A stretch of 64,000 nt of DNA from Bradyrhizobium stylosanthis (GTDB taxonomy: Bacteria > Pseudomonadota > Alphaproteobacteria > Rhizobiales > Xanthobacteraceae). Under the pieces are notes generated by a model. It saw nothing but the letters and a program-made list of their open reading frames with translations, did no database searches and was not told the DNA's origin. Both the position numbers and the translations under genes were made by a program. The stretch covers positions 248,001 through 312,000 of the forward strand of contig NZ_LVEM01000005.1 in NCBI RefSeq assembly GCF_001641335.1, in the 5' to 3' direction. Of this stretch, positions 50,048 through 58,500 are shown piece by piece (positions within the stretch are counted from its first letter, which is position 1; every line of letters starts with the position of its first letter).

Positions 50048-50884
50048 TCAGCGGTCGCGCTTCAACCCCGGCACCAGCGCGGCGAGCCGGTCCTTGATTG
50101 GCCGGCCGAACATGCCCGCGGGCGGCGGCCCAGGCGGCGGCCCGCCGCGCATTCCCGGCGGTGGCGGGCCGGCGCGTCCGACGGTTGTCTCCGCGCGGCG
50201 GTCGACGCCGAGCGTCAGGCTCGCAACGTAGCGGTCGCGCTCCTCCTTCACCGCGCAGAAGGCGCGATGCTCGGGGTCGGAGCGTTCGATGACGTGGTCG
50301 TTGGCGTTGATCACCATGCGCTGCCGTGCACGGTCACCGTAATCGGGCACATTGGTGTAGATGAATTCGTTCAGCGCGTCGGGCAAGAAGGTCTGTCCGG
50401 TCAGCACAGTCCGGTCGTCGAGAAACACCTTGAAGTGGATGTGTGTGGTGCGCCCGTCATACCAGCCGGGATAGATGGTGTTGAACGTGACCCATCCGGC
50501 CTCATCGGCAACTTGGGTGCCGCGCAGGAATGTCTTGCCGGTCTCGTCGACATTGTGCGCGTCGCTCTGGCCGGGAAAGGCCGAATACAGCCCCTTCGCA
50601 TCGCAATGCCAGATGTCGACCCGCGCACCCCTGATGGCGGTGCACGGCCCGGCCTCGATGACGCGCAGGCGCAATGTCAGCGGCACACCCGGCCTGTCTT
50701 CGGCAATATCGGAACGAACCAGCTTGGGATCGGCGTAGAACGGCCCTTCCTCCGCATGCGGCGTCAGGATGCAGGCGGGCTCATCGCCCGGCGCAGCGGG
50801 GGCGGCATCTGCCCGGCTCTGCAACAGTCCGGCGGCAGTGGCCGATACAAACCCCAGGAATCCGCGCCGCGTCGAATTGTTCAC
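50048..50884 (-). CDS. Exported intradiol ring-cleavage dioxygenase
   Basis: A 278-residue protein of the intradiol dioxygenase superfamily with a Tat signal (TRRGFLGFVSATAAG). Fe(III) ligand candidates are Tyr100 in GLYSAFPG, a Tyr in the YPGWYDGRTTHIH block, and His148 and His150 there. It lacks the N-terminal dimerisation helix domain of catechol 1,2-dioxygenase. The C-terminus is Gly/Pro-rich (GPPPPGMRGGPPPGPPPAGM). It probably cleaves catechol-type compounds in the periplasm; the substrate is unknown. Confidence 0.87.
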   Translation of the reverse strand: MNNSTRRGFLGFVSATAAGLLQSRADAAPAAPGDEPACILTPHAEEGPFYADPKLVRSDIAEDRPGVPLTLRLRVIEAGPCTAIRGARVDIWHCDAKGLYSAFPGQSDAHNVDETGKTFLRGTQVADEAGWVTFNTIYPGWYDGRTTHIHFKVFLDDRTVLTGQTFLPDALNEFIYTNVPDYGDRARQRMVINANDHVIERSDPEHRAFCAVKEERDRYVASLTLGVDRRAETTVGRAGPPPPGMRGGPPPGPPPAGMFGRPIKDRLAALVPGLKRDR

Positions 50885-50962
50885 CGCTCACTCCAGCCTG
50901 TTCGATCGGAGATCGTCATCGGCAAGCAGGATGGCAAGATCAGGCTTTGAAGATGGCGACAA

Positions 50963-51901
50963 TCAGCCTCGTGGTTTCTGATCATGTCGCGCCGGCATGG
51001 TCACCGCCACCACACCGGCGAGAATGAGCACCATTCCGGCAAGACTCGACCAGCTAAAGTGCTCGCCGAGCCATGCGGTGCCGAGCGCCACGGCGAAGCC
51101 CGCGCGCAGATAGCTGCCGCTGGTCGCACCGAGCGGACCGAGCGTTCGGATCAGCCGGAAATAGATCACCATCGCGAAGGCCGTGCAGATGACCGCGAGC
51201 GCGACGACCGCCGTGATCGCCTGCGCCGGCGGCGGTGCCAGCGCCCACGGCCGCTCGATCACGGCGGCTGCGGGCAGCATCAGCATGGCGGCGCAGCTCA
51301 TGGCCCCCGCCGCCGTGACGATTGCGGGAAGCCCCGAAAACCGCTGGCCCCAGATCGGTGCAAGCGCGTAGCAGAGGCTTGCGCACAGCACCGCTATCTG
51401 GGCCAGCGGCGCGGTCGTACCGATCCCGGAAAATGCGTCGGCGCCCATGGTCACCGCCACGCCGGCGAGGCCGAGCGCAACGCCGATGATCTTCCGGCCG
51501 CTGACGCTCTGCCGCCCGCGCCCGGTCATCAACGTGATGACAAGCACGAACATCGGCGGCGTCGCGTTGAGCACGCCGGCGAGGCCACTGGTGATATGCG
51601 CCTCGCCCCAGCTGATCAGGGTGAATGGCAGCGCACTTTGCAGCAGCCCCTGCACGAAGAACGCCGCCCACACCGATCCCTGGCCGGGAAGGGCGTGTCC
51701 CTGCGCGCGCGCGATCAGGACCAGGAGCGCGGCGGCGATCGTCACCCGCGCGGCGACCATCGTGAAGGGCGGGATGGTCGGGATCGCGATCTTGATCAGG
51801 GTGAACGAGCTGCCCCAGATCAGCGAGAGCAGCAGCAGGAGCCCGATCTCGAAGGCGAGCGTGGTTTGTGGTGACGTCGTCGATTGGGCCTGCGTGCTCA
51901 T
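50963..51901 (-). CDS. EamA/DMT-family transporter
   Basis: A 312-residue drug/metabolite-type exporter with ten hydrophobic segments in two EamA repeats (LLLLSLIWGSSFTLIKIAIP in the first; ATSGSYLRAGFAVALGTAWL in the second). Members export amino acids or other metabolites. GGAG lies about 12 bases before the ATG at 51901. It is divergent from the Ada-like gene, with 131 bases between them. Confidence 0.9.
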   Translation of the reverse strand: MSTQAQSTTSPQTTLAFEIGLLLLLSLIWGSSFTLIKIAIPTIPPFTMVAARVTIAAALLVLIARAQGHALPGQGSVWAAFFVQGLLQSALPFTLISWGEAHITSGLAGVLNATPPMFVLVITLMTGRGRQSVSGRKIIGVALGLAGVAVTMGADAFSGIGTTAPLAQIAVLCASLCYALAPIWGQRFSGLPAIVTAAGAMSCAAMLMLPAAAVIERPWALAPPPAQAITAVVALAVICTAFAMVIYFRLIRTLGPLGATSGSYLRAGFAVALGTAWLGEHFSWSSLAGMVLILAGVVAVTMPARHDQKPRG

Positions 51902-52032
51902 GCGATATGCTCCGGAAGGTCTCGGCACCATGGGCCGGAGCGGCGAGGCAGGCTGGCCGGATTCGGACCTCATCGCCCGATCGGGTCCGTTTTCGGCTAC
52001 TCGACGTCAGGCGGGGCGATTATCCTTGCGTC

Positions 52033-52629
52033 ATGACGACTGGCTCCACGCATCGGCAGACGCTGCCGCCGCATCTCGATTGGGACACCTGCGATCGGGC
52101 GCGGCTCGCGCGTGCACGCGCGTTCGACGGCCTGTTCTTCTCCGGCGTGCGCTCCACGCGGATCTATTGCCGGCCGGTCTGCCCGGTCCGTCCCGCCCGC
52201 TCCGAGAACGTCACCTTCTACCCGACCGCGGCCGCGGCCGAGCGCGCCGGCTTTCGTCCGTGCCTGCGCTGCCGGCCGGAAACCGCGCCGGGCTCGCCGG
52301 CCTGGATGGGAACGGCGACCACCGTGGCGCGCGGCATGAAGATGATCCATGACGGTTTTCTGGATCGTGCCACCACGGCGGAGCTGGCTGAAGCGCTTGG
52401 CGTCGGGCCGCGTCACCTGCTCCGCCTGTTCCTGCGCCATGCCGGCGCGAGCCCGAGCGAGATCGCGGCGACCCGGCGCGTGCAGGAGGCCAAGCGCCTG
52501 ATCGACCAGACCGACATGAATTTGGCGGAGATTGCGTTTGCCGCCGGCTTTCGCAGCGTGCGCCGCTTCAACGACGCCTTTGCCGCGACCTACAAGCGGG
52601 CGCCGTCGTCATTCCGGCGCCGGCGATAG
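52033..52629 (+). CDS. AdaA-like methylation-responsive AraC regulator
   Basis: A 198-residue protein with an Ada N-terminal zinc domain followed by an AraC HTH. The four zinc cysteines Cys46, Cys50, Cys77 and Cys80 have exactly the spacing of E. coli Ada (38, 42, 69, 72), so methyl transfer from DNA phosphotriesters to the first cysteine is expected. The HTH shows FAAGFRSVRRFNDAFAATYKRAPSSFR. The C-terminal O6-methylguanine methyltransferase domain (PCHR motif) is absent. The start at 52033 has only a weak ribosome-binding site. An alkylation-response role is likely. Confidence 0.88.
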   Translation: MTTGSTHRQTLPPHLDWDTCDRARLARARAFDGLFFSGVRSTRIYCRPVCPVRPARSENVTFYPTAAAAERAGFRPCLRCRPETAPGSPAWMGTATTVARGMKMIHDGFLDRATTAELAEALGVGPRHLLRLFLRHAGASPSEIAATRRVQEAKRLIDQTDMNLAEIAFAAGFRSVRRFNDAFAATYKRAPSSFRRRR

Positions 52630-52644
52630 AAACGACGGGGCGAA

Positions 52645-53463
52645 CTAGCCGATCTGCTTCTCGCCGTGCCGTTCCGACAGCGTGAAGATCTCGACGCCCG
52701 TGGCGGTGACGCCGACGGAGTGCTCGAACTGCGCCGACAGCGAACGGTCGCGGGTGACGGCGGTCCAGCCGTCGGAGAGGATCTTCACATGCGGCTTGCC
52801 GAGATTGATCATCGGCTCGATGGTGAAGAACATGCCGGGCTTGAGCTGCACGCCTTCGCCGGGGCGGCCGACATGGATGATGTTCGGCTCGTCGTGGAAC
52901 ATGCGCCCGAGGCCATGGCCGCAGAAATCGCGCACCACGCTCATGCCTTGCGGCTCGACGAAGCTCTGGATGGCGTGGCCGATGTCGCCGGTGGTGGCAC
53001 CGGGCTTCACCGCGGCGATGCCGCGCATCATGGCCTCATAGGTCACCTCGATCAGCCGCTCCGCCTTGCGCGCGATCGGGCCGATCACATACATCCGGCT
53101 GGAATCGCCATACCAGCCGTCGACGATGAAGGTGACGTCGATGTTGACGATGTCGCCTTCCTTCAGCGGCCGGTCGCCGGGCATGCCGTGGCAGACCACG
53201 TGGTTGAGCGAGGTGCAGGTCGAGTAGCGATAGCCGCGATACATCAGCGTCGCCGGATAGGCGCCGTGGCTGAAGGCGAAATCGCGGACGAATTCGTCGA
53301 TCTTCGAGGTCGGCACGCCCGGCCCGACGATGTCGGTGAGTTCGTCGAGGCACTTCGCCACCAGGGCGCCCGCCTTGCGCATGCCGGCAAAGGCGCTCGG
53401 CCCATGCAGCTTGATCTGTCCGGTCTTGCGCAGGGAGGTCTCGGTGGCTTCGACGTAGCTCAT
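52645..53463 (-). CDS. map: Methionine aminopeptidase, type I
   Basis: A 272-residue enzyme removing the N-terminal methionine from new proteins. All five metal ligands are present with E. coli spacing: Asp109, Asp120, His183, Glu216 and Glu247. His92 in HVVCHGMP is the usual substrate-side histidine. Length is typical for the alphaproteobacterial form. It stands in a convergent pair with the Ada-like gene (15-base gap). Confidence 0.97.
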   Translation of the reverse strand: MSYVEATETSLRKTGQIKLHGPSAFAGMRKAGALVAKCLDELTDIVGPGVPTSKIDEFVRDFAFSHGAYPATLMYRGYRYSTCTSLNHVVCHGMPGDRPLKEGDIVNIDVTFIVDGWYGDSSRMYVIGPIARKAERLIEVTYEAMMRGIAAVKPGATTGDIGHAIQSFVEPQGMSVVRDFCGHGLGRMFHDEPNIIHVGRPGEGVQLKPGMFFTIEPMINLGKPHVKILSDGWTAVTRDRSLSAQFEHSVGVTATGVEIFTLSERHGEKQIG

Positions 53464-53647
53464 GCTTGTGCGGTCTTCCAGTGTGGTCTCGATCTCGGCG
53501 GAAAGGCTTGATTTCAGGCCCTAATTTAATGATTGCCCGCCTTCATGCAAGCTAAGGCAGGGCGTTTCGGGCGACGTGGCGACCGGTTCGCGCAAAGAAA
53601 ACGCGTCAAAACGAGAATCTGACCGGCCCTTGCGCCCGAAAGCGGGC

Positions 53648-54958
53648 CTAATTCGGGACTTCTACGGTGGTTTCCACCGGCAGGGCCCCGCCGCGGACGC
53701 GGATTTCGCGGACCGGGTAGGGAACCCGGATGCCCTCGCGCTTGAAGGCGTCCCACAGCGCCAGCATGACGTCGCTCTTGACGTTGTCCATGCCGTCGGG
53801 GTCCGCGATCCAGAAGGTCAGCGAGAACTTCATCCCGGCCTCGGCGAACTCGGTCAAAATGCTGTTCGGCGGCTTGCCCTTGGTGGCGCGCGGATGGGCG
53901 GCGGCAGTCTCGGCGGCGAGCTTGGTGACGAGCCTGGGATCGGCGTCGTAGTTGGTGCCGAAGGCGATCTTCACCAGGGTGTTCTTGTCGGTATAGGTCC
54001 AGTTGACGACCTTCTGCGTCACCAGATCCTCGTTTGGCACCAGGAATTCGCGCCCGTCGCCGGCGGCTACCGAAATATAGCGTGTCTTCATCGCGCTGAT
54101 GCGGCCGGTGTTGTCGCCGATGGTGACGAGGTCGCCCGGCTTCACCGATTTGTCGGCCAGCAGGATGATGCCCGAGATGAAATTGGCCACGATTTTCTGC
54201 AGGCCGATACCGATGCCGACGCCGACCGCGCCGGAGAACACCGCGAGCGCCGACAGGTCGATGCCGACCGCGCCGAGCGCGATCACGATGGCGATCGCAA
54301 GCAAGCCGATGCGGATGATCTTGACCAGCAGCACCTGCACCGACGGCGTCAGGTCGGTGGCCGAATTGATCCGGCTCTCGGCGAAATTGCTGGCGATGTT
54401 GGTGGCCCACAGCGCGATCAGCAGCAGCGCGCCGGCCTTGATCACCAGCAGCGGCGTCAGGCGGAGGCCGCCGAGCACGATCGCGAAGGAGTCGAGCAGG
54501 TCGATCGTCGCATCGAGCTGGCCGATGATGGACAGGGCCGCGACGAACCAGGCCGCGATCGACACCAGCTTGACGATGAAGGCGTTGCGCAGGACCGAGG
54601 TGACCAGCCGGATCACCAGCCAGGCCAGCCCCATCTTGGCGGCGACCATCAAGAGATAGCTGCGGCTCGGCCAGGTCGCATGGTACATCACGAAGCGGGA
54701 GATGATCACCAGCAGGGTGAACACCGCCGTCGAGGCGCTCGACATCATCACCCGCGAGAAGTGCCGGAGCGGCAGCGGCCAGCCCATCGCCAGCGAGGTC
54801 ATGTCGACGCGATTGCGGACGCCGGCTTCCGCGGCATAGGCGATGCCGGCTGCCGCGAGAATGAGACCAAATTGCAGGTAGAACCAGGGTGAGGAAATCT
54901 CGGCCCCGACGCTGCGTGCGGTCGTCTGCACGAACTCCATGAAGTCTTTGAGGTCCAT
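53648..54958 (-). CDS. Small-conductance mechanosensitive channel (MscS) family protein
   Basis: A 436-residue MscS-family membrane protein. Several N-terminal membrane segments precede the pore helix AVGVGIGIGLQKIVANFISG, whose Gly/Ala packing resembles MscS TM3. GDLVTIGDNTGRISAMKTRYISV and GREFLVPNEDLVTQKVVNWTY form the beta domain. It would release solutes during osmotic downshock. The start at 54958 (MDLKDFMEFVQTTA) is chosen by N-terminal appearance; no strong ribosome-binding site is seen. It is divergent from an antiporter gene. Confidence 0.92.
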   Translation of the reverse strand: MDLKDFMEFVQTTARSVGAEISSPWFYLQFGLILAAAGIAYAAEAGVRNRVDMTSLAMGWPLPLRHFSRVMMSSASTAVFTLLVIISRFVMYHATWPSRSYLLMVAAKMGLAWLVIRLVTSVLRNAFIVKLVSIAAWFVAALSIIGQLDATIDLLDSFAIVLGGLRLTPLLVIKAGALLLIALWATNIASNFAESRINSATDLTPSVQVLLVKIIRIGLLAIAIVIALGAVGIDLSALAVFSGAVGVGIGIGLQKIVANFISGIILLADKSVKPGDLVTIGDNTGRISAMKTRYISVAAGDGREFLVPNEDLVTQKVVNWTYTDKNTLVKIAFGTNYDADPRLVTKLAAETAAAHPRATKGKPPNSILTEFAEAGMKFSLTFWIADPDGMDNVKSDVMLALWDAFKREGIRVPYPVREIRVRGGALPVETTVEVPN

Positions 54959-55184
54959 GTCCGTTGGTCTCGGTTCTTTGGTCTCGTCGGGAGGCGGGAG
55001 GGGATTGATTCGAGGGCGCCGCAGAATCCCACAATGGGTGCGCCCGGGCCATCGATACACCGTGAAGTGAAGCGCGTTAAGGCCGCAAAATACGGGCAGA
55101 TTGCCGCGAGCCGCGAAAATGGGTTGGCGCCGGGGAATGCCGACGATAAGGATGAAATTCCAGCGATTTTTACCCGGAAGGTGG

Positions 55185-56978
55185 ATGGCCTCCCTCGACT
55201 CCTTCAGCCTCGCCATATTGCTCGGTGCCGTCCTGGTGATGGCCGGTATCCTGTCGAGCCTGCTTGCGCTGCGCTTCGGCGCGCCCCTGCTGCTCGTGTT
55301 CCTTGTCATCGGCATGCTCGCGGGAGATTCCGGTCCCGGGCAGATCCAGTTCAACGACGTCGGCACCACCTACCTGGTCGGCTCGGTGGCGCTGGCCCTG
55401 ATCCTGTTCGACGGCGGCCTGAAGACGCGCTTTGCCAGCATCCGGACCGTGCTTGCCCCGTCTTTGGTGCTCGCCACCGTCGGCGTGCTCCTGACCGCGC
55501 TGGTCACCGCGCCGTTCGCCAAATACGCGCTCGATCTCAACTGGGCGGAATCGCTGCTGGTCGGCGCCGTCGTGGCCTCTACCGACGCCGCGGCGGTGTT
55601 CCTGCTGGTGCACACCCAGGGCCTGCGCCTGCGTCCGCGCGTCGGCGCGACGCTGGAGGCCGAATCCGGCACCAACGATCCGTTCGCGATCTTCCTCACC
55701 CTGATGCTGGTCGAATACATCTCGATCGGATCGAGCTCGCCCGGCCACGTGCTGATGGAGTTCGTGCAGGAGGCGGCGCTGGGCGCCGTCGTCGGCGTGT
55801 TCGGCGGCCGCCTCGTCGTGATCGCGCTCAACAAGGTCGCGTTGCCGCAGGGCCTGCACGCGCCCTTCGTGACCACGGGCGCGCTGGTGATCTTCGGCGG
55901 CTCGCAGATCATGCACGCCTCCGGCTTCCTCGCGGTCTATCTCGCTGGCATCATCATCGGCAACCGGCCGACGCGCGCGCATAATTCGGTGGTGACGTTC
56001 CTCGATGCCGCCACCTGGCTGGCGCAGATCGTGATGTTCGTGCTGCTCGGCCTTTTGGTCTCGCCGAGCCGGCTCGGGGCCAGCGTGCTGCCGGCGGTCG
56101 CCGTCGCGCTGGTGCTGATGCTGGTGGCGCGGCCGCTCGCGGTGTTCGTGTGCCTGGCGCCGTTCCGCTTCAACTGGCGCGAGAAGATCTTCATCGCCTG
56201 GACCGGCCTGCGCGGTGCGGTCGCGATCTTCCTGGCCTCGATCCCGATGCTGGTCGGCCTGTCCAAGGCCTATCTCTATTTCGACGTCGCCTTCGTCGTC
56301 GTCATCATCTCGCTGCTGCTGCAGGGCTGGACGCTGGCGCCGGCCGCGCGCAAGCTGCACGTCGCGCTGCCGCGCGCCGAGCGCGGCCCGCGCCGCGTCG
56401 AGCTCGATCTGCCCGGCCAGCTCGAGCAGCAGCTGGTCGGCTATTCGGTCCGCCCCAAGAGCCTGTATTTCCGCCGCGGCCTGATCCCGTCCTGGTCCAA
56501 GCCGACGCTGGTGATCCGCAACCAGAACATCCTGACGCCCACGGAGGCCGATCCGATCGCGCCCGGCGACTACATCTACCTGCTGGCGCCGCCGGAGAAG
56601 GCCGAGTCGCTCGACCGCTTCTTCGTCGACATGCAGCCGAGCTCGGCGCCCGATCCGCATCTGCTCGGCGACTTCATGGTCTCCGGCGAGCACACGCTGG
56701 CGGAGCTTGCCGGGATCTACGGCGTCAAGGTCAGCGAGGACGAGAGCAAGCTGACGCTGGCCGACTATTTCGACGTCCATCTCGACCGCGCCCCGAAGGA
56801 GGGCGCCGAGCTCGCGCTGGACGAGATCGTGCTGGTCGCCCGCAGCATCTCCGGCGGCCGCGTCAACGTCGTCGGTCTGCGCCTGCCGGAAGACGACGAG
56901 ACGCCGGCCCCGCTGACGCGCCGCCAGGCGCTGCGGAAGAAGCTCGCGGATGTCTGGAGCTCAGTGGCGGGGGTTTGA
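55185..56978 (+). CDS. CPA1 K+/H+ antiporter (NhaP2/CvrA type)
   Basis: A 597-residue antiporter with about 12 membrane segments. Key blocks are LILFDGGLKTRF, VGAVVASTDAAAVFLLVHTQG (ion-site aspartate) and AESGTNDPFAIFLTL. A soluble C-terminal part has an RCK_C/TrkA-C-like domain (SLYFRRGLIPSWSKPTLVIR, APGDYIYLLAPPE) and a CorC_HlyC-like end. This order is that of NhaP2/CvrA, linked to potassium and osmotic balance. GGAAGGTGG directly precedes the ATG at 55185. The divergent MscS gene also serves osmotic balance. Confidence 0.93.
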   Translation: MASLDSFSLAILLGAVLVMAGILSSLLALRFGAPLLLVFLVIGMLAGDSGPGQIQFNDVGTTYLVGSVALALILFDGGLKTRFASIRTVLAPSLVLATVGVLLTALVTAPFAKYALDLNWAESLLVGAVVASTDAAAVFLLVHTQGLRLRPRVGATLEAESGTNDPFAIFLTLMLVEYISIGSSSPGHVLMEFVQEAALGAVVGVFGGRLVVIALNKVALPQGLHAPFVTTGALVIFGGSQIMHASGFLAVYLAGIIIGNRPTRAHNSVVTFLDAATWLAQIVMFVLLGLLVSPSRLGASVLPAVAVALVLMLVARPLAVFVCLAPFRFNWREKIFIAWTGLRGAVAIFLASIPMLVGLSKAYLYFDVAFVVVIISLLLQGWTLAPAARKLHVALPRAERGPRRVELDLPGQLEQQLVGYSVRPKSLYFRRGLIPSWSKPTLVIRNQNILTPTEADPIAPGDYIYLLAPPEKAESLDRFFVDMQPSSAPDPHLLGDFMVSGEHTLAELAGIYGVKVSEDESKLTLADYFDVHLDRAPKEGAELALDEIVLVARSISGGRVNVVGLRLPEDDETPAPLTRRQALRKKLADVWSSVAGV

Positions 56979-56988
56979 CGACACTCTC

Positions 56989-57042
56989 GTGTCCCGGACG
57001 CGGTGCAGCGTGCAACGCTGCTCCGCAGAGCCGGGACCCATG
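56989..57042. repeat. Partial palindromic repeat, GTCCCGGACGCGG type
   Basis: GTCCCGGACGCGGTGCAGCG and GCTCCGCAGAGCCGGGACCC form imperfect inverted arms around TGCAACGC. It directly follows the antiporter stop. Confidence 0.55.
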
Positions 57043-57076
57043 GCGACCATCGTCGTCGCAGACAATGCCAACCACT

Positions 57077-57163
57077 CGTCATTGCGAGGAGCTCTTGCGA
57101 CGAAGCAATCCAGAATCTCGCCGCGGAGAAATTCTGGATTGCTTCGCTGCGTTCGCAATGACG
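57077..57163. repeat. Palindromic repeat, GTCATTGCGAGGAGC type
   Basis: CGTCATTGCGAGGAGCTCTT with GCGACGAAGCAATCCAGAAT pairs with ATTCTGGATTGCTTCGC and GTTCGCAATGACG. The centre is CTCGCCGCGGAGA. Together with the 56989 element it fills much of the 382-base gap before the PepSY gene. Confidence 0.85.
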
Positions 57164-57360
57164 GAGTTCGTTGAAACGACTTGCTTCGATAGCGACGCCA
57201 CGGCGTGCGGACATGGAACACCGACCGCCGGACAACCGCCACCAAATCGCCGCAAGCGCCGAAGATTTGCGCGGCGTCGTGCCTCCTGGTTCCGGAACGC
57301 TTCGCGTCGCAACTCGTTCTTAGCCGCGTAACGGTCAACGCATCTGACAGGGAGTACCGC

Positions 57361-57621
57361 ATGCGCAATCTCATCCTGCCCGCCATCGTCGCCATCGGCC
57401 TGGGAACGGCGTCGCCGGCGCTGGCCTATGACAGTGGCGATCAGCTTTCGATGCAGGCCGCGCTCGATGTCGCCGCCGATCTCGGCGTCATGACCATCTC
57501 GCACACCGAGTTCGCCGGTGACGAATGGCAGATCGAAGGCCGCGACAGCCGCGGCCGCTGGATGGAGGTCGACGTCGATGCCCGCACCGGCGAGGTGCGG
57601 AACGTCGATCGCGGCTGGTAA
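57361..57621 (+). CDS. PepSY-domain exported protein
   Basis: An 86-residue protein with a signal peptide ending ASPALA. A single PepSY-like domain follows (LSMQAALDVAADLGVMTISH, then EWQIEGRDSRGRWMEVDVDA, then TGEVRNVDRGW). PepSY domains often modulate proteases or bind in the envelope. GGGAG lies upstream of the ATG. No operon partner. Confidence 0.85.
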   Translation: MRNLILPAIVAIGLGTASPALAYDSGDQLSMQAALDVAADLGVMTISHTEFAGDEWQIEGRDSRGRWMEVDVDARTGEVRNVDRGW

Positions 57622-57654
57622 AGCCAAGGCGACGGAAGCGCTGAACTCTCCACC

Positions 57655-57791
57655 GTCGTCCTGGCGAAAGCCAGGACCCATAACCACAGGGAGCAGCTTG
57701 GCGAAGACTCGTAGTTATTCTTTGCCGGGACTTGCACTGCGTTTAAATCGATAGATCACGCGGTATGGGTCCTGGCTTTCGCCAGGACGAC
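57655..57791. repeat. Long palindromic repeat, GTCGTCCTGGCGAAAG type
   Basis: GTCGTCCTGGCGAAAGCCAG with ACCCATAACCACA pairs with GGTATGGGTCCTGGC and TTTCGCCAGGACGAC. The loop contains an A/T-rich stretch (TTTAAATCGATAGATC) not seen in the other copies. Confidence 0.88.
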
Positions 57792-57835
57792 AGCGGTGAG
57801 CGGGCCGGCGGTGTGCCTCACACCCCCGTCCCATC

Positions 57836-58498
57836 TCACGTCAGCACCTTCACCCCGCCAAAGCTCGTCACGCGGCCCTGCTTCAGCACCACGATCTGCG
57901 TCGCCAGCTGCCGCAGCTCGGCGGCGTCGTGGCTGACATAGACCATCGGCACATTGGCCTCGTCGCGCAGCCGCACCAGATACGGCAGAATCTCCAGCTT
58001 GCGGCCTTCGTCGAGCGCGCCGAGCGGCTCGTCGAGCAGCAGCAGGCGCGGCTTCGACAGCAGCGCGCGGCCGAGCGCGACGCGCTGGCGTTCGCCGCCG
58101 GAGAGCTTTCCGGGGCGGCGACCCAGCAGCGCGCCGATGTCGAGCAGGTCGATGATGCGCTTGTGCTGGGCGGGGTCGGGCGCAAGTCCGTTCATCCGCC
58201 GTCCGTAGTCGAGATTCTGCGCGACGCTGAGATGCGGAAACAGCCGTGCGTCCTGGAACACATAGCCGATGCGGCGGCGATAGGTCGGCACGTGAATGCC
58301 GGCCGCGGTGTCGTCCACGGTCTCGCCGTCGATGACGATGCTGCCGCGGTCGGGCCGCAGCAGCCCGGCGATCATGTTGACCAGCGAGCTCTTGCCGGCG
58401 CCCGACGCGCCGAACAGGCCGATGACGCGGCCCTCGCTGGCGAAGGACGCGGACAGCGAGAACTCGCCGAGCTGTTTTTCGATGTCGACCCGCAGCAT
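57836..58498 (-). CDS. modC: Molybdate ABC transporter ATP-binding protein
   Basis: A 220-residue ATPase for molybdate import: Walker A GASGAGKSS, signature KLSGGERQRVALGRALL, Walker B LLLLDEPLGALDE and H-loop YVSHDAAEL. The segment RRRIGYVFQDARLFPHLSV is characteristic of ModC. The usual C-terminal TOBE/Mop domain (full ModC is about 350 residues) is missing. The start at 58498 lies 2 bases after the modB stop. It is the last gene of modABC. Confidence 0.93.
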   Translation of the reverse strand: MLRVDIEKQLGEFSLSASFASEGRVIGLFGASGAGKSSLVNMIAGLLRPDRGSIVIDGETVDDTAAGIHVPTYRRRIGYVFQDARLFPHLSVAQNLDYGRRMNGLAPDPAQHKRIIDLLDIGALLGRRPGKLSGGERQRVALGRALLSKPRLLLLDEPLGALDEGRKLEILPYLVRLRDEANVPMVYVSHDAAELRQLATQIVVLKQGRVTSFGGVKVLT

Positions 58499-58500
58499 GG

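Noticed and set aside
55170..56780. A 536-codon minus-strand open frame
   Set aside because: It is antisense to the CPA1 antiporter and made mostly of Arg, Asp, Gln and His, as expected for a shadow frame.
57205..57360. N-terminal extension of the PepSY protein
   Set aside because: The true start at 57361 has GGGAG upstream and begins a normal signal peptide; the extension would bury it.
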